A stretch of 64,000 nt of DNA from Rheinheimera faecalis (GCF_021290965.1 NZ_JAJOYT010000010.1:95344-159343); one strand, 5' to 3'; shown: positions 1 through 10,742, counted from the stretch's first letter. The notes: a model not told the origin generated them from the sequence alone. Numbers and translations: made by a program.

Positions 1-1
1 G

Positions 2-1255
2 CAAGGCCCTGATATGCCACTGGTGATTATGGTGACAGCTCATGGCCGTGAATGTCTGGCGCAAAAACAACAGCAAGAACAAAGTCAGCATTTACTGAAC
101 GGTTTTATTGTCAAACCTGTCACCCCAAGCCGGTTGCTCGATGCGGTGTTGGATGCGCTGGCTGGTAAACAGATGTTTTCTAATGCGCAGCAAGAGGCTG
201 CGCCACGTCAAAGTCGCTTAAATGGCTTACAACTGCTGTTGGTGGAAGACAATCCAACCAACCAGATCGTTGCTTCGGAATTGTTAGGCAACGAAGGCGC
301 TTTAGTGGATATAGCGCCGGGTGGCACTTTTGCGCTGGCGATGCTGGAGCAGCAACCGGATAAATACGATCTGGTGCTGATGGATATTCAAATGCCGGAT
401 ATGGATGGTTATGAAACCACCAAACGTATTCGCAGCAAAGCCGCTATGTTGACCTTGCCTATAGTGGCCATGACTGCCAATGCGATGCAATCGGACAAAC
501 AAGCTTGCCTGGACGCAGGTATGAACGATCATGTTGCTAAGCCTTTTGCCATCGACACCCTGGTGCAAACCATATTGAAGTGGTCAAAAACTCCGGTTGA
601 CCCCAGTTTGCCTGCCGCTGTAATTCAACAGCCATTACTTAGTCCGGCTCTGGTGGATGCGGCTTTACAGCAAGGTGTGCAACTGAATTCAGCATTAAAC
701 CGTCTGGGCAACTCGGTCTCTGTGTATCATAAAACCCTGAAGTCTTTTGTCACTGAGCTCGACGCTGCGCTGATTAAACTAAAAGCCGGAGCCTCAGCCT
801 TAACAGAAAAAGAATTGTATCTGTTGGCGCATTCTCTGAAAGGTTCAGCCAGTTCTTTGGGCATAGTGCGCTTATCCGAACCTGCAGCTGCTATTGAGCA
901 ATCGATCAAACAAAAAACGGCGTTGGATTTACCTAAAGCTTTATCAACTTTTGTTGCCGACGCTGAAGCTTTTGCTAGTTTTGCACCTGTGTTATTGGCG
1001 GAAACCGCGCCTGCAGAAGAAGAACCTATAGCTCTGATGCCCAGTGACACTGAATTGTCAGAACTGCTTGGCCAGCTACAATCTTCTTTGCAGAGTTTTA
1101 ATATGAATGCTTTGGATCAGTTTTCAGAGCTGAAAGGTGCATTGCAAAACCTGAACCCAGAGTGGGTCAGTAAACTGGAAAGCGCTTTAGACCAATTGAA
1201 TTTTATTCAGGCTCTGCAGTACACAGAGCAGTACCAGACATTACTGAAAAGGTAG
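2..1255 (+). CDS. Hybrid sensor histidine kinase, C-terminal part (REC-REC-HPt), 5' end outside window
   Basis: The reading frame is open from the first bases, so the N-terminal sensor and kinase domains lie outside the window. What is visible is the tail of one receiver domain (ending around the KPVT lysine motif), then a complete second receiver with the acidic pair VEDN and the phospho-acceptor in LMDIQMPDMDG (Asp codon 383-385). An HPt domain follows, with its phospho-histidine in AHSLKGSAS (His codon 830-832), and then a C-terminal extension of about 100 residues. This order is typical of BarA/ArcB-like phosphorelay kinases that pass phosphate from Asp to His to a separate regulator. A small receiver protein follows 6 bp downstream and is a natural partner. 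Signal and output are unknown. Confidence 0.9.
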   Translation, partial: QGPDMPLVIMVTAHGRECLAQKQQQEQSQHLLNGFIVKPVTPSRLLDAVLDALAGKQMFSNAQQEAAPRQSRLNGLQLLLVEDNPTNQIVASELLGNEGALVDIAPGGTFALAMLEQQPDKYDLVLMDIQMPDMDGYETTKRIRSKAAMLTLPIVAMTANAMQSDKQACLDAGMNDHVAKPFAIDTLVQTILKWSKTPVDPSLPAAVIQQPLLSPALVDAALQQGVQLNSALNRLGNSVSVYHKTLKSFVTELDAALIKLKAGASALTEKELYLLAHSLKGSASSLGIVRLSEPAAAIEQSIKQKTALDLPKALSTFVADAEAFASFAPVLLAETAPAEEEPIALMPSDTELSELLGQLQSSLQSFNMNALDQFSELKGALQNLNPEWVSKLESALDQLNFIQALQYTEQYQTLLKR

Positions 1256-1261
1256 TTATTG

Positions 1262-1678
1262 ATGAGTGTCACCCCGTTACACAGTGCTGACAAAATAAAA
1301 ATACTGGTAGTAGACGACCAGCCGGTGAATATTCAAATCATTCATCAGATGCTGAATGCTGAGTATCAGATTTTTATGGCCACCTCCGGTGCTCAAGCTA
1401 TTACTTTGTGCCAAAACAACCCGCCTGACTTGATCCTGCTGGATGTGGTCATGCCTGAATTGGATGGATTAGCGACCTGCCGTTTACTGAAACAACAACC
1501 AGAGCTGGCTCGCATTCCGGTGATCTTTGTTACTGGTATGCAGAGTCAGGAAGATGAAACTTTATGTTGGGAAGCGGGCGGTGCTGATTTTGTGATCAAG
1601 CCTGTGCATGCGGTCACTTTAAAACACAGGATCAAAACTCAGCTCAAACTAAAGCAGCTGCAGGATTTATTGCCATAG
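1262..1678 (+). CDS. Single-domain response regulator
   Basis: A stand-alone receiver domain of 138 residues. It shows the acidic pair VDD near the N-terminus, the phospho-acceptor Asp in LLDVVMPELDG, the Thr of FVTG and the Lys of IKPV, so all receiver catalytic positions are present. No output domain follows. The preceding TTG at 1259 is also in frame, but the ATG at 1262 with an AAAAGG ribosome site about 10 bp upstream is the better start. It begins 6 bp after the hybrid kinase and probably shares its transcript. It may take phosphate from that HPt domain or act as a phosphate sink; this is inferred from position only. Confidence 0.88.
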   Translation: MSVTPLHSADKIKILVVDDQPVNIQIIHQMLNAEYQIFMATSGAQAITLCQNNPPDLILLDVVMPELDGLATCRLLKQQPELARIPVIFVTGMQSQEDETLCWEAGGADFVIKPVHAVTLKHRIKTQLKLKQLQDLLP

Positions 1679-1708
1679 CTTAAAGGCTGAATTAAAAGCT
1701 TAAGCGCA

Positions 1709-2635
1709 TCAGGAATAGAGCGCTAAAACAGCACCGCTTTGCCTGCGCATTTCCTGCTTTAATTCATCAGGTGCCAGCACTTTAGCTGCTATGCCAAGCG
1801 ATAATACCCAGCACGCCAACGAAGTCCAGTCGCTGCAGTTCAGCGTCATCACCACACCTTCAGCATGTTGTTGCTCATTCGTTATACCTTGCCACCACTC
1901 CCGTCTGGCTCTGTCTGCTGCTGTATGTGCAAACAGGATCTGTGCTTTCAGTTGTGCTGGCGGAGTACCGCTTTGCAAAAAGTCTTTAGCGTTAAAGTCG
2001 CCTCTGGCCTGAAACTGTTCAGCCTGAAGCTGTAAGTTGTGGATACGGTCGGTGCGAAAATCACGGTAGTCTTGTCGTAGTCTGCACCAGGCAATCAAAT
2101 GCCAGCGCCCCAGGTAAAACACTAAACCAGCAGCTTCTACTTCACGCTGGCTATGAGTTTGACTGGCATTCTGATAATCAAAAGTCAGTAGCTGTTGTCG
2201 TGCTATAGCTTGTTGTAATACGGATAAATCCGCCTGCTGTGGATGTTCTGTCTGTGGAGTGGCCATGCCTTTGGCCAGCAGTTCCAGCCGGTGTTTGGCC
2301 TCATTGGGCAATACAGCTTTGATTTTATCTAAAGCCGACTGCATTTTTTCGTTATAGCTGTGGGTGGTCATACGCTGCGCCAGCATCACGCCGGTCGACA
2401 GTGCATAAGCTTCCTGTTCGGAGAAATTAACTGGTGGCAATAAATAGCCTTTCATCAGGCTATAGCCTATGCCAGCTTCGGCCAGAATAGGCACACCAGC
2501 CTCACCCAAAGCCGCAATATCCCGGTAAATAGTGCGCACACTTAAACCAAAGTGTTCTGCCATGGCTTCGGCTGTGCAGGTGCGGCGACTTTGTAAATAC
2601 AAAATCAGCGCCAGCAGTCGATCAATACGATTCAT
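1709..2635 (-). CDS. WYL-domain transcriptional regulator (YafY/DeoR-like HTH)
   Basis: 308 residues. The N-terminal 60 residues form an HTH_11-type winged helix (MNRIDRLLALILYLQSRR, then LSVRTIYRDIAALGEAGVPI). The middle and C-terminal parts match the WYL ligand-sensing fold (LTFDYQ, then LVFYLGRWHLIAWCRLR and FRTDRI, about residues 145-200). Proteins of this family are usually cytoplasmic DNA-binding regulators of neighbouring genes. It follows the NTF2-like gene by 25 bp on the same strand and is probably cotranscribed with it. The efflux operon is divergent, so it could be a target. That is inference; palindromes in the shared intergenic region fit but do not prove it. Confidence 0.87.
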   Translation of the reverse strand: MNRIDRLLALILYLQSRRTCTAEAMAEHFGLSVRTIYRDIAALGEAGVPILAEAGIGYSLMKGYLLPPVNFSEQEAYALSTGVMLAQRMTTHSYNEKMQSALDKIKAVLPNEAKHRLELLAKGMATPQTEHPQQADLSVLQQAIARQQLLTFDYQNASQTHSQREVEAAGLVFYLGRWHLIAWCRLRQDYRDFRTDRIHNLQLQAEQFQARGDFNAKDFLQSGTPPAQLKAQILFAHTAADRARREWWQGITNEQQHAEGVVMTLNCSDWTSLACWVLSLGIAAKVLAPDELKQEMRRQSGAVLALYS

Positions 2636-2660
2636 CAGTTTCTCTTGGAATAGGCTATAG

Positions 2661-2984
2661 CTAACGGATCATCAGACGACTGATTTTGCCATCCTGCAAG
2701 GCAAATACATAGTTCAGCTGAATTGGGCTACCCTGAAACTGGCCTGATACCTTAGCTTTCACCCAGATTTCGCCATAGCTACGTTCTGCTTTTAGTACCT
2801 GAACTTCGGGTTGATATTTTTGTTGGGTATGCTGCAACCAGCCGCGGATGGACTCAAGTCCTGTCAGGTGCTGACCTTCATCAAAGACGGATGCGTCCGG
2901 GTCAAAACACTCGGCCGCCAGTTGGTTATTTTGGGCATTAGTCGCTGAAAAATAACGATCAATAGTAGTATCTAACACAGTCAT
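2661..2984 (-). CDS. NTF2-like / SnoaL-like domain protein
   Basis: A 107-residue protein with the NTF2-like pattern: an N-terminal helix with IDRYFSATNAQN, an acidic strand (CFDPDASVFDEG) and a C-terminal run of strands (GSPIQLNYVFALQDGKISRL). Members of this fold bind small hydrophobic ligands or act as isomerases, but many have no known reaction and none can be assigned here. No signal peptide is visible. It is the first gene of a probable two-gene transcript with the WYL regulator and is divergent from the RND pump operon. Confidence 0.75.
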   Translation of the reverse strand: MTVLDTTIDRYFSATNAQNNQLAAECFDPDASVFDEGQHLTGLESIRGWLQHTQQKYQPEVQVLKAERSYGEIWVKAKVSGQFQGSPIQLNYVFALQDGKISRLMIR

Positions 2985-3026
2985 GATGCGCTCCTTTTAC
3001 TTGACCCTGTCAGCTTAGCAACTCAG

Positions 3027-3046
3027 ACTGACAACCTTATGTCAGT
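3027..3046. promoter_or_regulatory. Inverted repeat ACTGAC-N8-GTCAGT
   Basis: Perfect 6-bp arms separated by 8 bp, just upstream of the NTF2-like gene. It shares the CTGAC/GTCAG half-site with the palindrome at 3211. Candidate operator; no regulator has been matched to it. Confidence 0.4.
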
Positions 3047-3210
3047 AGCCTGAAGTTTTAATCCAGAAAAATCTGTTCGCAGTTAAAGTATTAGCTGTTT
3101 TGAGCCACAAGCCTGATGTCAGTAGCAAGGCATTGGCTGTTCAATTGATCCTTTTGCCTTTTATGGCTGTATGTTGTCCGGCACTTTGATTTTTGTCGCT
3201 GTAAAAAGAC

Positions 3211-3229
3211 GTCTGACCGAATGTCAGAC
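3211..3229. promoter_or_regulatory. Inverted repeat GTCTGAC-N5-GTCAGAC
   Basis: Perfect 7-bp arms with a 5-bp spacer, 15 bp upstream of a TTGACA element and about 105 bp before the adaptor start. This position suits an operator or activator site for the efflux operon. The WYL regulator next door is a candidate binder, by proximity only. Confidence 0.45.
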
Positions 3230-3244
3230 CATCTTTACTCAATC

Positions 3245-3274
3245 TTGACATTCGCTTCATTGCAGCGCTTTACA
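3245..3274 (+). promoter_or_regulatory. Possible sigma-70 promoter for the RND operon
   Basis: A perfect TTGACA (3245-3250) is followed after 18 bp by TTTACA, a weak -10. It is the best promoter-like pair in the gap. Prediction only. Confidence 0.35.
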
Positions 3275-3333
3275 GGCTGAATTAGAGTAGGCCCGTTTTA
3301 CTCATTTATAGTTTTGTTATAGGGATTTATGTT

Positions 3334-4557
3334 ATGTCTTTGCTGAAAAAGCCTGTTGTGTTAGCTGCTGGTCTGGCTATTGCTATTGCTGCTCTGTATT
3401 GGTTCTGGCCAAGTGCTGAACCTGCCGCTGGAGCAGGACAAGCTGCTGCAGGCAAACCCGGAGCCGGACAAAAACCGGCGGGGCAAAGACCCGGAGGCCC
3501 ACGACCTGCCGGCGCTGCTAATAATCCCTGGGCTATGCCTGTTCCTGTGCGGGTGATTGAAGCGGGTTCTACTGATTTAAAAGTGCAGATTAAAGCCATA
3601 GGCACTGTGACACCTTTGAATACTGTGCTGGTGCAAAGCCGGGTGGCAGGTCCTTTGCAGCAAGTGTTTTTCGAAGAAGGCCAAAAAGTTGAAGCTGGCC
3701 AGTTGTTGGCTCAGATTGATCCGGCTGATTACAAAGTAGAATTGGCGCAGGCTCAGGGCCAGAAAGAACAAAATATAGCGCTGCTGAAAAGTGCCGAACA
3801 GGACTTAGAGCGATTTGCCAAACTCAAAGAGCAAAACACGATAGCTGCGCAGCAAATGAATGCGCAGCAGGCTTTAGTCAGCCAGCTCAAAGGCGCTATT
3901 AAATCCAATCAGGCCGCTATTGATGCTGCTGCTTTGCAGTTGTCTTATACTCAAATCAAAGCGCCTATCAGTGGTCGTCTGGGATTACGTGCTGTCGACC
4001 CAGGCAACTTAATTCAGGCCAATAGCGCTGAAGGTTTAGTCACTATTACCCAAAGTTCACCTATAGCTGTGGTCTTTACTATTCCTGAAACTCAGTTGCA
4101 GCAAGTGCGCACGGCGTTTCGTGCCGGAGCAGCTTTGTCAGTTGAGGCCTGGGACAGAGCGGAACAAATGCAGCTGACCAGCGGTACTTTAACCACCCTG
4201 GATAACCAGATTGATATAGCCACTGGCACTTTGAAGCTGAAAGCGGAGTTTGCTAATCAGAACGAAGAGTTATTCCCGAACCAGTTTGTCAATGTACGTT
4301 TAAATGTGGCAGTGCAAAGTGGTGCTGTGACTATTCCGCAAGACGCTGTGCAATATGGTGCTCAGGGCACTTATGTTTATATGATCGATGACAATAACAA
4401 AGCGCAAATCCGTTTGTTGAAGTTAGGTGCTGTAGATAACGGCTTAGTGGCTGTTGAAGAAGGTTTAAAGGCAGGCGATAAAGTGGTGCTGGAAGGGTTA
4501 GATCGTTTAAGACCTGACCGAGAAGTTGAGGTGATCCAGGACGCGCCTAAGGGGTAA
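3334..4557 (+). CDS. RND efflux periplasmic adaptor (MdtA-like membrane fusion protein)
   Basis: 407 residues. An N-terminal hydrophobic anchor (about residues 8-24) is followed by an unusual Gly/Ala/Pro-rich linker (about 28-66). Next come the lipoyl-like half (VQSRVAGPLQQVFFEEGQ), a coiled-coil hairpin (about 130-205, rich in Gln, Ala and Lys), the second lipoyl half (IKAPISGRLG) and beta-barrel and membrane-proximal domains ending near LDRLRPD. Such adaptors bridge an inner-membrane RND pump to an outer-membrane channel. The stop codon abuts the first permease start, so the genes are translationally coupled. No outer-membrane factor is encoded nearby, so the pump probably recruits a TolC encoded elsewhere. 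Substrates cannot be read from sequence. Confidence 0.93.
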   Translation: MSLLKKPVVLAAGLAIAIAALYWFWPSAEPAAGAGQAAAGKPGAGQKPAGQRPGGPRPAGAANNPWAMPVPVRVIEAGSTDLKVQIKAIGTVTPLNTVLVQSRVAGPLQQVFFEEGQKVEAGQLLAQIDPADYKVELAQAQGQKEQNIALLKSAEQDLERFAKLKEQNTIAAQQMNAQQALVSQLKGAIKSNQAAIDAAALQLSYTQIKAPISGRLGLRAVDPGNLIQANSAEGLVTITQSSPIAVVFTIPETQLQQVRTAFRAGAALSVEAWDRAEQMQLTSGTLTTLDNQIDIATGTLKLKAEFANQNEELFPNQFVNVRLNVAVQSGAVTIPQDAVQYGAQGTYVYMIDDNNKAQIRLLKLGAVDNGLVAVEEGLKAGDKVVLEGLDRLRPDREVEVIQDAPKG

Positions 4558-7500
4558 ATGATGAACCTGTCCAAGCCTTTTATTTTACGTCCTGTCGCGA
4601 CTTCGTTGTTAATGCTGGCGATTTTAATTGCCGGTATTTTAAGCTGGCGTTTATTGCCTGTGGCTGCCTTGCCTCAAGTCGATTACCCTATTATTCAGGT
4701 GTTTAGCTTTAACCCCGGTGCCAGTCCTGACATTATGGCGCGCACTGTCACTGCGCCTTTAGAGCGGCGATTAGGCCAGATACCAGGCCTGAAACAAATG
4801 TCGTCCAATAGCTCGGCCGGGGCATCTGTTATAACGCTGCAATTTGCCTTAGTGGTGGATATGGGCGTGGCTGAACAGGAAGTGCAGGCTGCTATTAATA
4901 CGGCCTCTTCATTGTTACCTAATGATTTACCTACTCCGCCTGTCTACCGCAAAGTCAATCCGGCTGATGCGCCCATTCTGACCTTAGCCGTCAGCTCCGA
5001 TACTTTACCTTTGCCTGCCGTCTATGATTTAGTCGATACCCGTATGGCACAGAAGCTCGCTCAGCTGACGGGCGTGGGTATGGTCAGTCTGGCGGGTGGG
5101 CAGCGCCCTGCCATTCGCGTCAAAGCCAATCCCGCCGCTTTGGCCAGTCTGGATTTAAGTGTCGAAAGCTTGCGTACTGCCATAGCGGCGGCCAATACCA
5201 ATCAGCCTAAAGGCAGTTTTGACGGCGCTTTTCGCTCCACTATGCTTGAAGCCAATGATCAAATTCGCAGCACGGACGAATACAAAGAGCTGATTATTGC
5301 CTATCGTGAAGGCGCACCTATCCGCTTAAAAGACGTGGCTAAAATTGAAAATGGCGCTGAAGACCGTTTTCTTGCTGCCTGGGCCAACCAAAAAGCCGCT
5401 GTGCTGGTTAATATTCAGCGCCAGCCCGGCGCCAATGTGATTGATGTAGCCGACAGAGTGCAGGAATTATTGCCGCAACTTACGGCCACTATGCCTGCCG
5501 CTGTGAAAGTAGAAGTGTTAACAGACCGGACTCACAGTATTCGTGCTTCAGTGCGTGATGTGCAAAAAGAGCTGATCTTCGCCATAGTGCTGGTGGTACT
5601 GGTCACCTTCGCATTCTTACGCAGTATTCCTGCCACTATTATCCCTAGTCTGGCCGTACCTTTGTCCTTGATTGGTACTTTTGCCGTGATGGTGTTACTG
5701 GATTTCTCTGTTAACAACCTGACCTTAATGGCTTTGACCATAGCCACAGGTTTTGTGGTGGATGACGCCATCGTCATGCTGGAAAACGTGGCGCGGCACC
5801 GTGAACAAGGCGCCTCGCCTATGGAAGCTGCACTGAAAGGCGCCAAAGAAATTGGCTTTACGCTGATTTCCTTGACCTTTTCGCTGATTGCCGTGTTGAT
5901 CCCTCTGTTGTTTATGGCGGATGTGGTCGGCCGGCTGTTTTTTGAATTTGCCGTTACTTTGGCTGTGGCTATTCTGATCTCCCTGGTGGTGTCTTTAACG
6001 CTCACCCCTATGTTGTGCGCACGTTTACTGAAAACTCTGCCCGAGCATCATGATCAAAATGGCTTGATGGACCGCATTATTGCTGCTTATGGCCGTGGTT
6101 TGCAGTGGGTGTTACGCCATCAAAGCTTAGCCATGTTCAGCATGCTGGCGACTGTGGCCTTAACCGCGCTGTTGTATCTGGCGGTGCCTAAAGGCTTTTT
6201 CCCTGTGCAGGACAGTGGTGTGATCCAGGTAGTGACTGAAGCGCCGCAGGATATTTCTTTTCAGGCGATGGCGTCACGGCAGCAGGAGTTGGCTGAAAAT
6301 ATTTTGCAGCACCCAGCGGTGAGCAGTTTGTCGTCTTTTATTGGCGTCGATGGCAGCAATACCAGCATTAACAGTGGCCGTATTCAGATCAATTTGAAAC
6401 AACATGCTGAGCGCGATTTGTCTGCGGTGGACGTGATCCGCGAGCTGGAGCAGCAAGTGCAAGCCGTGCCAGGTATTAAAGGCTGGTTCCAGCCAGTGCA
6501 GGAGCTGAGTATTGAAGACCGTGTCAGCCGTACTCAGTATCAATTTAGCTTAACCACACCGGATCAGGATGTATTGAATCAGTGGTTGCCGGATTTGGTT
6601 GAAGCCTTGCAACAACGACCTGAATTATCCGAAGTGGCGCATGATTTACAGCAACAGGGTTTACAGGCCTATATTGATATAGACCGCACTGCAGCTGCCC
6701 GTTTAGGCATTAATGTGTCGCAAATCAGTACTGTGCTTCAAAGTGCGTACAGTCAGCGCCAGATCACCACCTTATTTACTCAATCAAATCAGTACCGGGT
6801 GATTTTGGAAGTGGACCCGGATCAGATTAACGGTGTCGATGCGCTGAATAAACTCTATATCAGTTCTGGCTCCGGTACTCCTGTGCCTTTATCCGCTGTG
6901 GCTAAAGTGACACAACGCCCTGCCAAGTTATTGATTAATCATCAGGGCCAGTTCCCATCTGTGACTTTGTCTTTTAACCTGGCTGCCGGTTATTCGCTGG
7001 GTGAAGCTGTGGCTGCTATTGAAGAGGTGCAGCAACAATTACAACTGCCTGCCGAAGTGGAACTGACCTTTCAGGGAGCGGCTGAAGCTTTCCGGGCATC
7101 ACTGAGCAATACACTCTGGCTGGTGCTGGCCGCTGTAGTCACCATGTATATAGTGTTGGGTATTTTGTATGAAAGCTTAATTCACCCGGTCACCATATTG
7201 TCGACTTTACCTTCAGCCACTGTAGGGGCTTTATTGGCGCTGCTGATCACAGGCCAGCCGCTGGATTTAATTGCGGTCATAGGCATAGTGTTGCTGATAG
7301 GTTTGGTGAAGAAAAACGGCATTATGATGGTCGACTTCGCGTTGGAAGCGCAGCGGCATCAGGGCTTATCGCCACAAGAAGCTATTTATCAGGCAGCTTT
7401 AATGCGGTTCCGGCCCATTTTAATGACGACTTTAGCGGCCTTATTTGGTGCTGTGCCATTGTTATTAGCCAGCGGTTCAGGTGCAGAATTGCGTCAACCC

Positions 7501-7650
7501 TTAGGTTTAGTAATGGTCGGTGGTTTGTTAGTCAGTCAGGTGCTGACGCTCTTTACTACGCCTGTGGTGTATTTATGGTTTGATCGTCACTTTAGTAGTA
7601 AAGAAGGTCAACAGGAAAACCTGAGCGAAGCCGAGGCCAAAGCGCTATGA
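4558..7650 (+). CDS. RND efflux permease, MdtB-like subunit
   Basis: 1030 residues, the usual length for HAE1-family RND pumps. It shows the N-terminal [11 protein letters not shown] helix, two large periplasmic loops and twelve membrane segments. The proton-relay aspartates are in [12 protein letters not shown] (Asp402/Asp403), and the C-terminal [18 protein letters not shown] motif is present. It is followed by a second, different permease that starts inside its own stop codon (ATGA). Two tandem non-identical permeases after one adaptor is the arrangement of MdtBC, which work as a hetero-oligomer exporting bile salts, novobiocin and related compounds in enterics. The specificity here is inferred from that parallel only. 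Confidence 0.93.
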   Translation: MMNLSKPFILRPVATSLLMLAILIAGILSWRLLPVAALPQVDYPIIQVFSFNPGASPDIMARTVTAPLERRLGQIPGLKQMSSNSSAGASVITLQFALVVDMGVAEQEVQAAINTASSLLPNDLPTPPVYRKVNPADAPILTLAVSSDTLPLPAVYDLVDTRMAQKLAQLTGVGMVSLAGGQRPAIRVKANPAALASLDLSVESLRTAIAAANTNQPKGSFDGAFRSTMLEANDQIRSTDEYKELIIAYREGAPIRLKDVAKIENGAEDRFLAAWANQKAAVLVNIQRQPGANVIDVADRVQELLPQLTATMPAAVKVEVLTDRTHSIRASVRDVQKELIFAIVLVVLVTFAFLRSIPATIIPSLAVPLSLIGTFAVMVLLDFSVNNLTLMALTIATGFVVDDAIVMLENVARHREQGASPMEAALKGAKEIGFTLISLTFSLIAVLIPLLFMADVVGRLFFEFAVTLAVAILISLVVSLTLTPMLCARLLKTLPEHHDQNGLMDRIIAAYGRGLQWVLRHQSLAMFSMLATVALTALLYLAVPKGFFPVQDSGVIQVVTEAPQDISFQAMASRQQELAENILQHPAVSSLSSFIGVDGSNTSINSGRIQINLKQHAERDLSAVDVIRELEQQVQAVPGIKGWFQPVQELSIEDRVSRTQYQFSLTTPDQDVLNQWLPDLVEALQQRPELSEVAHDLQQQGLQAYIDIDRTAAARLGINVSQISTVLQSAYSQRQITTLFTQSNQYRVILEVDPDQINGVDALNKLYISSGSGTPVPLSAVAKVTQRPAKLLINHQGQFPSVTLSFNLAAGYSLGEAVAAIEEVQQQLQLPAEVELTFQGAAEAFRASLSNTLWLVLAAVVTMYIVLGILYESLIHPVTILSTLPSATVGALLALLITGQPLDLIAVIGIVLLIGLVKKNGIMMVDFALEAQRHQGLSPQEAIYQAALMRFRPILMTTLAALFGAVPLLLASGSGAELRQPLGLVMVGGLLVSQVLTLFTTPVVYLWFDRHFSSKEGQQENLSEAEAKAL

Positions 7651-10600
7651 ATTTAGCTCAGCCCTTTATTCAGCGCCCTGTGGCCAGTGGCTTAATTGCC
7701 ACTGCTATTTTGCTGCTTGGCATGCTGTGCTGGCGTTTATTGCCGGTATCGCCTCTGCCCGCTGTCGATTTTCCAATGATAGTAGTCACGGCCAGTTTGC
7801 CTGGTGCCAGCCCTGAAAGTATGGCCGCTACTGTGGCTACTCCACTGGAGCGGGCTTTGGGTAGTATTGCTGGTATTAACCGTATCAGTTCCAGCAGCAA
7901 TCAGGGTTCAGCGCAAATACGGCTGGAGTTTGACTTGGACCGTAATGTCGATGAAGCGGCCCGTGAAGTGCAGGCTGCTATTAATGCGGCCCGTAGCCAG
8001 TTGCCCTCCGGTATGCCGGGTAATCCAAGTTACCGCAAATTTAACCCGTCCCAAGCTCCGGTGATGGCGCTGGCGTTAAGCTCTGAACATTTAGCCTCCA
8101 GTGCTTTATACGATGCGGCCTCTACTGTATTGGCACAAAAACTGGCTGCTATTACAGGGGTGGGTCAGGTTGAAGTGACAGGTGCGTCTTTGCCTGCAGT
8201 TCGGGTGCAACTGAATCCTGGCATGTTGACTCAATATGGTGTGGCTTTAGATGAAGTACGCGCAGCTATCAGTGGTGCTAATGCCTCCGTGCCTTTGGGT
8301 GTGCTGGAAAGTAGCGATCAACGTTGGCAATTGGCGACCAGTCAGACTTTACGTCAGGCGTCGGACTACCAGAATTTAGTCGTGAAATACGTCAACGGCG
8401 CACCTATCCGTTTGTCGGATGTGGCTTTAGTGACAGACTCGACAGAAAACCGCTACAGCGCAGGTTTTCATAACGACAAAAATGCGGTGATATTGCTGAT
8501 CAGCCGCCGCACCGGTGCCAATATTGTTGAAACCATAGATGCTATTTATCAACAGATGCCGCTGTTGCAGGCGCTGATACCTGCAGATGCAGATTTAGCA
8601 GTGGTGATGGATCGCAGCCCTGTGATCCGCGCCACTTTAACTGAAGCGCAAATCAGTTTATTGATTGCTGTGGCACTGGTAGTGCTGGTGGTTTGGGCAT
8701 TTTTAGGCAGCCTGCGCAGTGCACTGATCCCCAGTCTGGCTATCCCAGTGTCTTTGGTTGGCTCTTTTACTGTGATGTATCTCTGTGATTTTTCACTGAA
8801 TAACTTATCGGTGATGGCTCTGATTGTGGCCACAGGTTTAGTGGTGGATGATGCCATTGTCGTAGTCGAAAACATTAAACGTCATATAGAAAGGGGCTTA
8901 ACGCCTTTACAAGCTGCGCGACAAGGTGCGTCCGAAGTCGGTTTTACCTTGCTGGCAATGAACCTGGCTTTAGTAGTGATTTTCCTGTCAATTTTGTTTA
9001 TGGGAGGCTTGGTCGAGCGTTTATTCCGCGAGTTTTCTATCACGCTGGCTGCCGCCATGATGATCAGTCTGGTGATTTCGCTGACCTTAACGCCAAGCTT
9101 ATCGGCGTTACTGCTGAAGGCCAAAAAGCCGGGTGACACAGAAGCCGGCGCTTTTCAGAAGTTTCAGCAGAAGTATCACCAGAGCGTGACCTGGAGCTTA
9201 AGCCATTACCGCTGGTTGTTAGCCGGATTAGTGCTGCTTTTTGCTGCCAACGCCTGGTTGTACACTCAAGTGCCAACAGGTTTATTACCGGATCAGGACA
9301 CAGGTCAACTGAATGGTTTTGTGCGTGGTGACGATGGATTTTCTTTTCATATCATGCAGCCAAAAATTGAAGCTTTCCGTCAGCATTTATTAAAAGACCC
9401 GGCTATAGCCGATGTGACAGGCTCCAGCGGTGGCGATATGGGTATCAGCAACAGCTGGATGAGGGTACGGTTAAAACCTCTGGCTGAACGTAAAATATCA
9501 GCTCAGCAAGTGGTAGACCGTATTCGCGCTACAGCCCCTAAAGTACCGGGTGGTATGGTGTTTATGAATGTGGATCAGGATATCCGTTTATCATCACCCT
9601 TTGGCCGAAGTGATTACGAGCTGTTGATGTTATCCGGTGATTTACAGCTGCTGCGCAAATGGAGCAAACAAGTAGCGGAAAAAATGCAGGAATTGCCGGA
9701 GCTGGTGGATGTGGATACTCCCAGTGGCGAAGATACGCAGCAAATTGCACTGACCATAGACCGCGAAGCGGCACAACGTTTAGGTGTGGATATGCGCACT
9801 GTGGCGACTTTGCTGAATAACTCTTTCTCACAGCGTCAGGTCGCAACTTTATACGATGAGATGAACCAATACCGTGTGGTGATGGAGCTGATACCAGGTT
9901 ATACAGCTCAGCCTGAAGTATTAAAGCAACTGCAACTGGTGACTGCTGACGGTAACAGAGTGCCTTTATCCAGTATTGCCAGCTATCAGTACAGTCTGGC
10001 CAATGACCGCATTCGCCGCGATGGTCAGTTTGCCTCTGTTGGTATAGGTTATGGCCTGGCCCCCGGCGTGACTTTGCAGCAAGCATCTGCTGCTATTGAT
10101 CAGGTGCTGGCCCGGGCCATGGTGCCCAGTGGCATTCATACCATCAATGGTGAAGATCAGCGCAATGCCATGTTTAAAAGTGGCGATCAGCTTTGGCTGA
10201 TTATTGGCGTGATTTTAACTGTGTACCTGCTGCTCGGCGTGTTGTATGAAAGCACTATTCAACCTATTACTATTTTATCGACTTTACCTTGTGCTGGCTT
10301 AGGAGCTTTGCTGGCGCTTTATTTCAGCAATACCGACTTTAACCTGATAGCTCTGCTGGGTCTGTTTTTGCTGATAGGTATAGTGATGAAAAACGCCATC
10401 TTGCTGGTCGATTTTGCACTACATGCCGAACGTGATTTGGGGTTATCTCCCAAAGAGGCGGTCGCTTTAGCGGCAGCGCAACGTTTGCGTCCAATACTGA
10501 TGACCAACTTTGCCGCTTTATTAGGTGCTGTGCCATTGCTCTTTGGTATGGGCGAAGGCTCAGAGCTGCGCCAGCCTTTAGGCATTACTATAGTTGGCGG

Positions 10601-10733
10601 TTTGCTGGTGAGTCAGTTGCTGACTTTGTACAGCACTCCAGCTGTGTATCTGGTGTTAAGTAAATTCCGCAGTACCAGATCAGCAGAGCTGCTGGTATCG
10701 GGCGCGGCAGCTGAAAAAAAGGCTGAGGTTTAG
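7647..10733 (+). CDS. RND efflux permease, MdtC-like subunit
   Basis: 1028 residues, overlapping the previous permease by 4 bp. The RND hallmarks are clear: [15 protein letters not shown] at the N-terminus, the paired aspartates in [12 protein letters not shown] (Asp401/Asp402), and [18 protein letters not shown] in the last membrane block. It differs widely from its partner, as MdtC does from MdtB, which supports a heteromeric pump rather than a recent duplication. Its stop codon lies in the loop of a hairpin that can terminate transcription from both sides. Confidence 0.93.
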   Translation: MNLAQPFIQRPVASGLIATAILLLGMLCWRLLPVSPLPAVDFPMIVVTASLPGASPESMAATVATPLERALGSIAGINRISSSSNQGSAQIRLEFDLDRNVDEAAREVQAAINAARSQLPSGMPGNPSYRKFNPSQAPVMALALSSEHLASSALYDAASTVLAQKLAAITGVGQVEVTGASLPAVRVQLNPGMLTQYGVALDEVRAAISGANASVPLGVLESSDQRWQLATSQTLRQASDYQNLVVKYVNGAPIRLSDVALVTDSTENRYSAGFHNDKNAVILLISRRTGANIVETIDAIYQQMPLLQALIPADADLAVVMDRSPVIRATLTEAQISLLIAVALVVLVVWAFLGSLRSALIPSLAIPVSLVGSFTVMYLCDFSLNNLSVMALIVATGLVVDDAIVVVENIKRHIERGLTPLQAARQGASEVGFTLLAMNLALVVIFLSILFMGGLVERLFREFSITLAAAMMISLVISLTLTPSLSALLLKAKKPGDTEAGAFQKFQQKYHQSVTWSLSHYRWLLAGLVLLFAANAWLYTQVPTGLLPDQDTGQLNGFVRGDDGFSFHIMQPKIEAFRQHLLKDPAIADVTGSSGGDMGISNSWMRVRLKPLAERKISAQQVVDRIRATAPKVPGGMVFMNVDQDIRLSSPFGRSDYELLMLSGDLQLLRKWSKQVAEKMQELPELVDVDTPSGEDTQQIALTIDREAAQRLGVDMRTVATLLNNSFSQRQVATLYDEMNQYRVVMELIPGYTAQPEVLKQLQLVTADGNRVPLSSIASYQYSLANDRIRRDGQFASVGIGYGLAPGVTLQQASAAIDQVLARAMVPSGIHTINGEDQRNAMFKSGDQLWLIIGVILTVYLLLGVLYESTIQPITILSTLPCAGLGALLALYFSNTDFNLIALLGLFLLIGIVMKNAILLVDFALHAERDLGLSPKEAVALAAAQRLRPILMTNFAALLGAVPLLFGMGEGSELRQPLGITIVGGLLVSQLLTLYSTPAVYLVLSKFRSTRSAELLVSGAAAEKKAEV

Positions 10734-10742
10734 CTCAGCCTT
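10719..10742. terminator. Bidirectional hairpin terminator between RND operon and FucP-type permease gene
   Basis: AAGGCTGAG and CTCAGCCTT pair perfectly around a 6-base loop that contains the TAG stop of the MdtC-like gene. On the minus strand the stem is followed by seven T residues, so it is a good intrinsic terminator for the leftward GH3/permease operon. Rightward the T tract is poor. Confidence 0.75.

Larger units (their letters stand above)
2985..3333. other. Divergent intergenic region before the RND operon
   Basis: This 349-bp stretch has no convincing gene. It holds two inverted repeats sharing a CTGAC/GTCAG half-site, a third copy of GTCAG alone, and a possible promoter toward the efflux operon. 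The NTF2-like gene promoter must lie at its left end, but no strong consensus is evident there. Confidence 0.6.

Noticed and set aside
5532..6005. Antisense open frame of 157 codons in the MdtB-like gene
   Set aside because: Composition (Thr, Ser, Lys rich) is that of a shadow frame opposite membrane helices.
9562..10086. Antisense open frame of 174 codons within the MdtC-like gene
   Set aside because: It lies wholly inside a clear RND permease frame, has no ribosome site or recognisable domain, and reflects codon bias of the sense gene.
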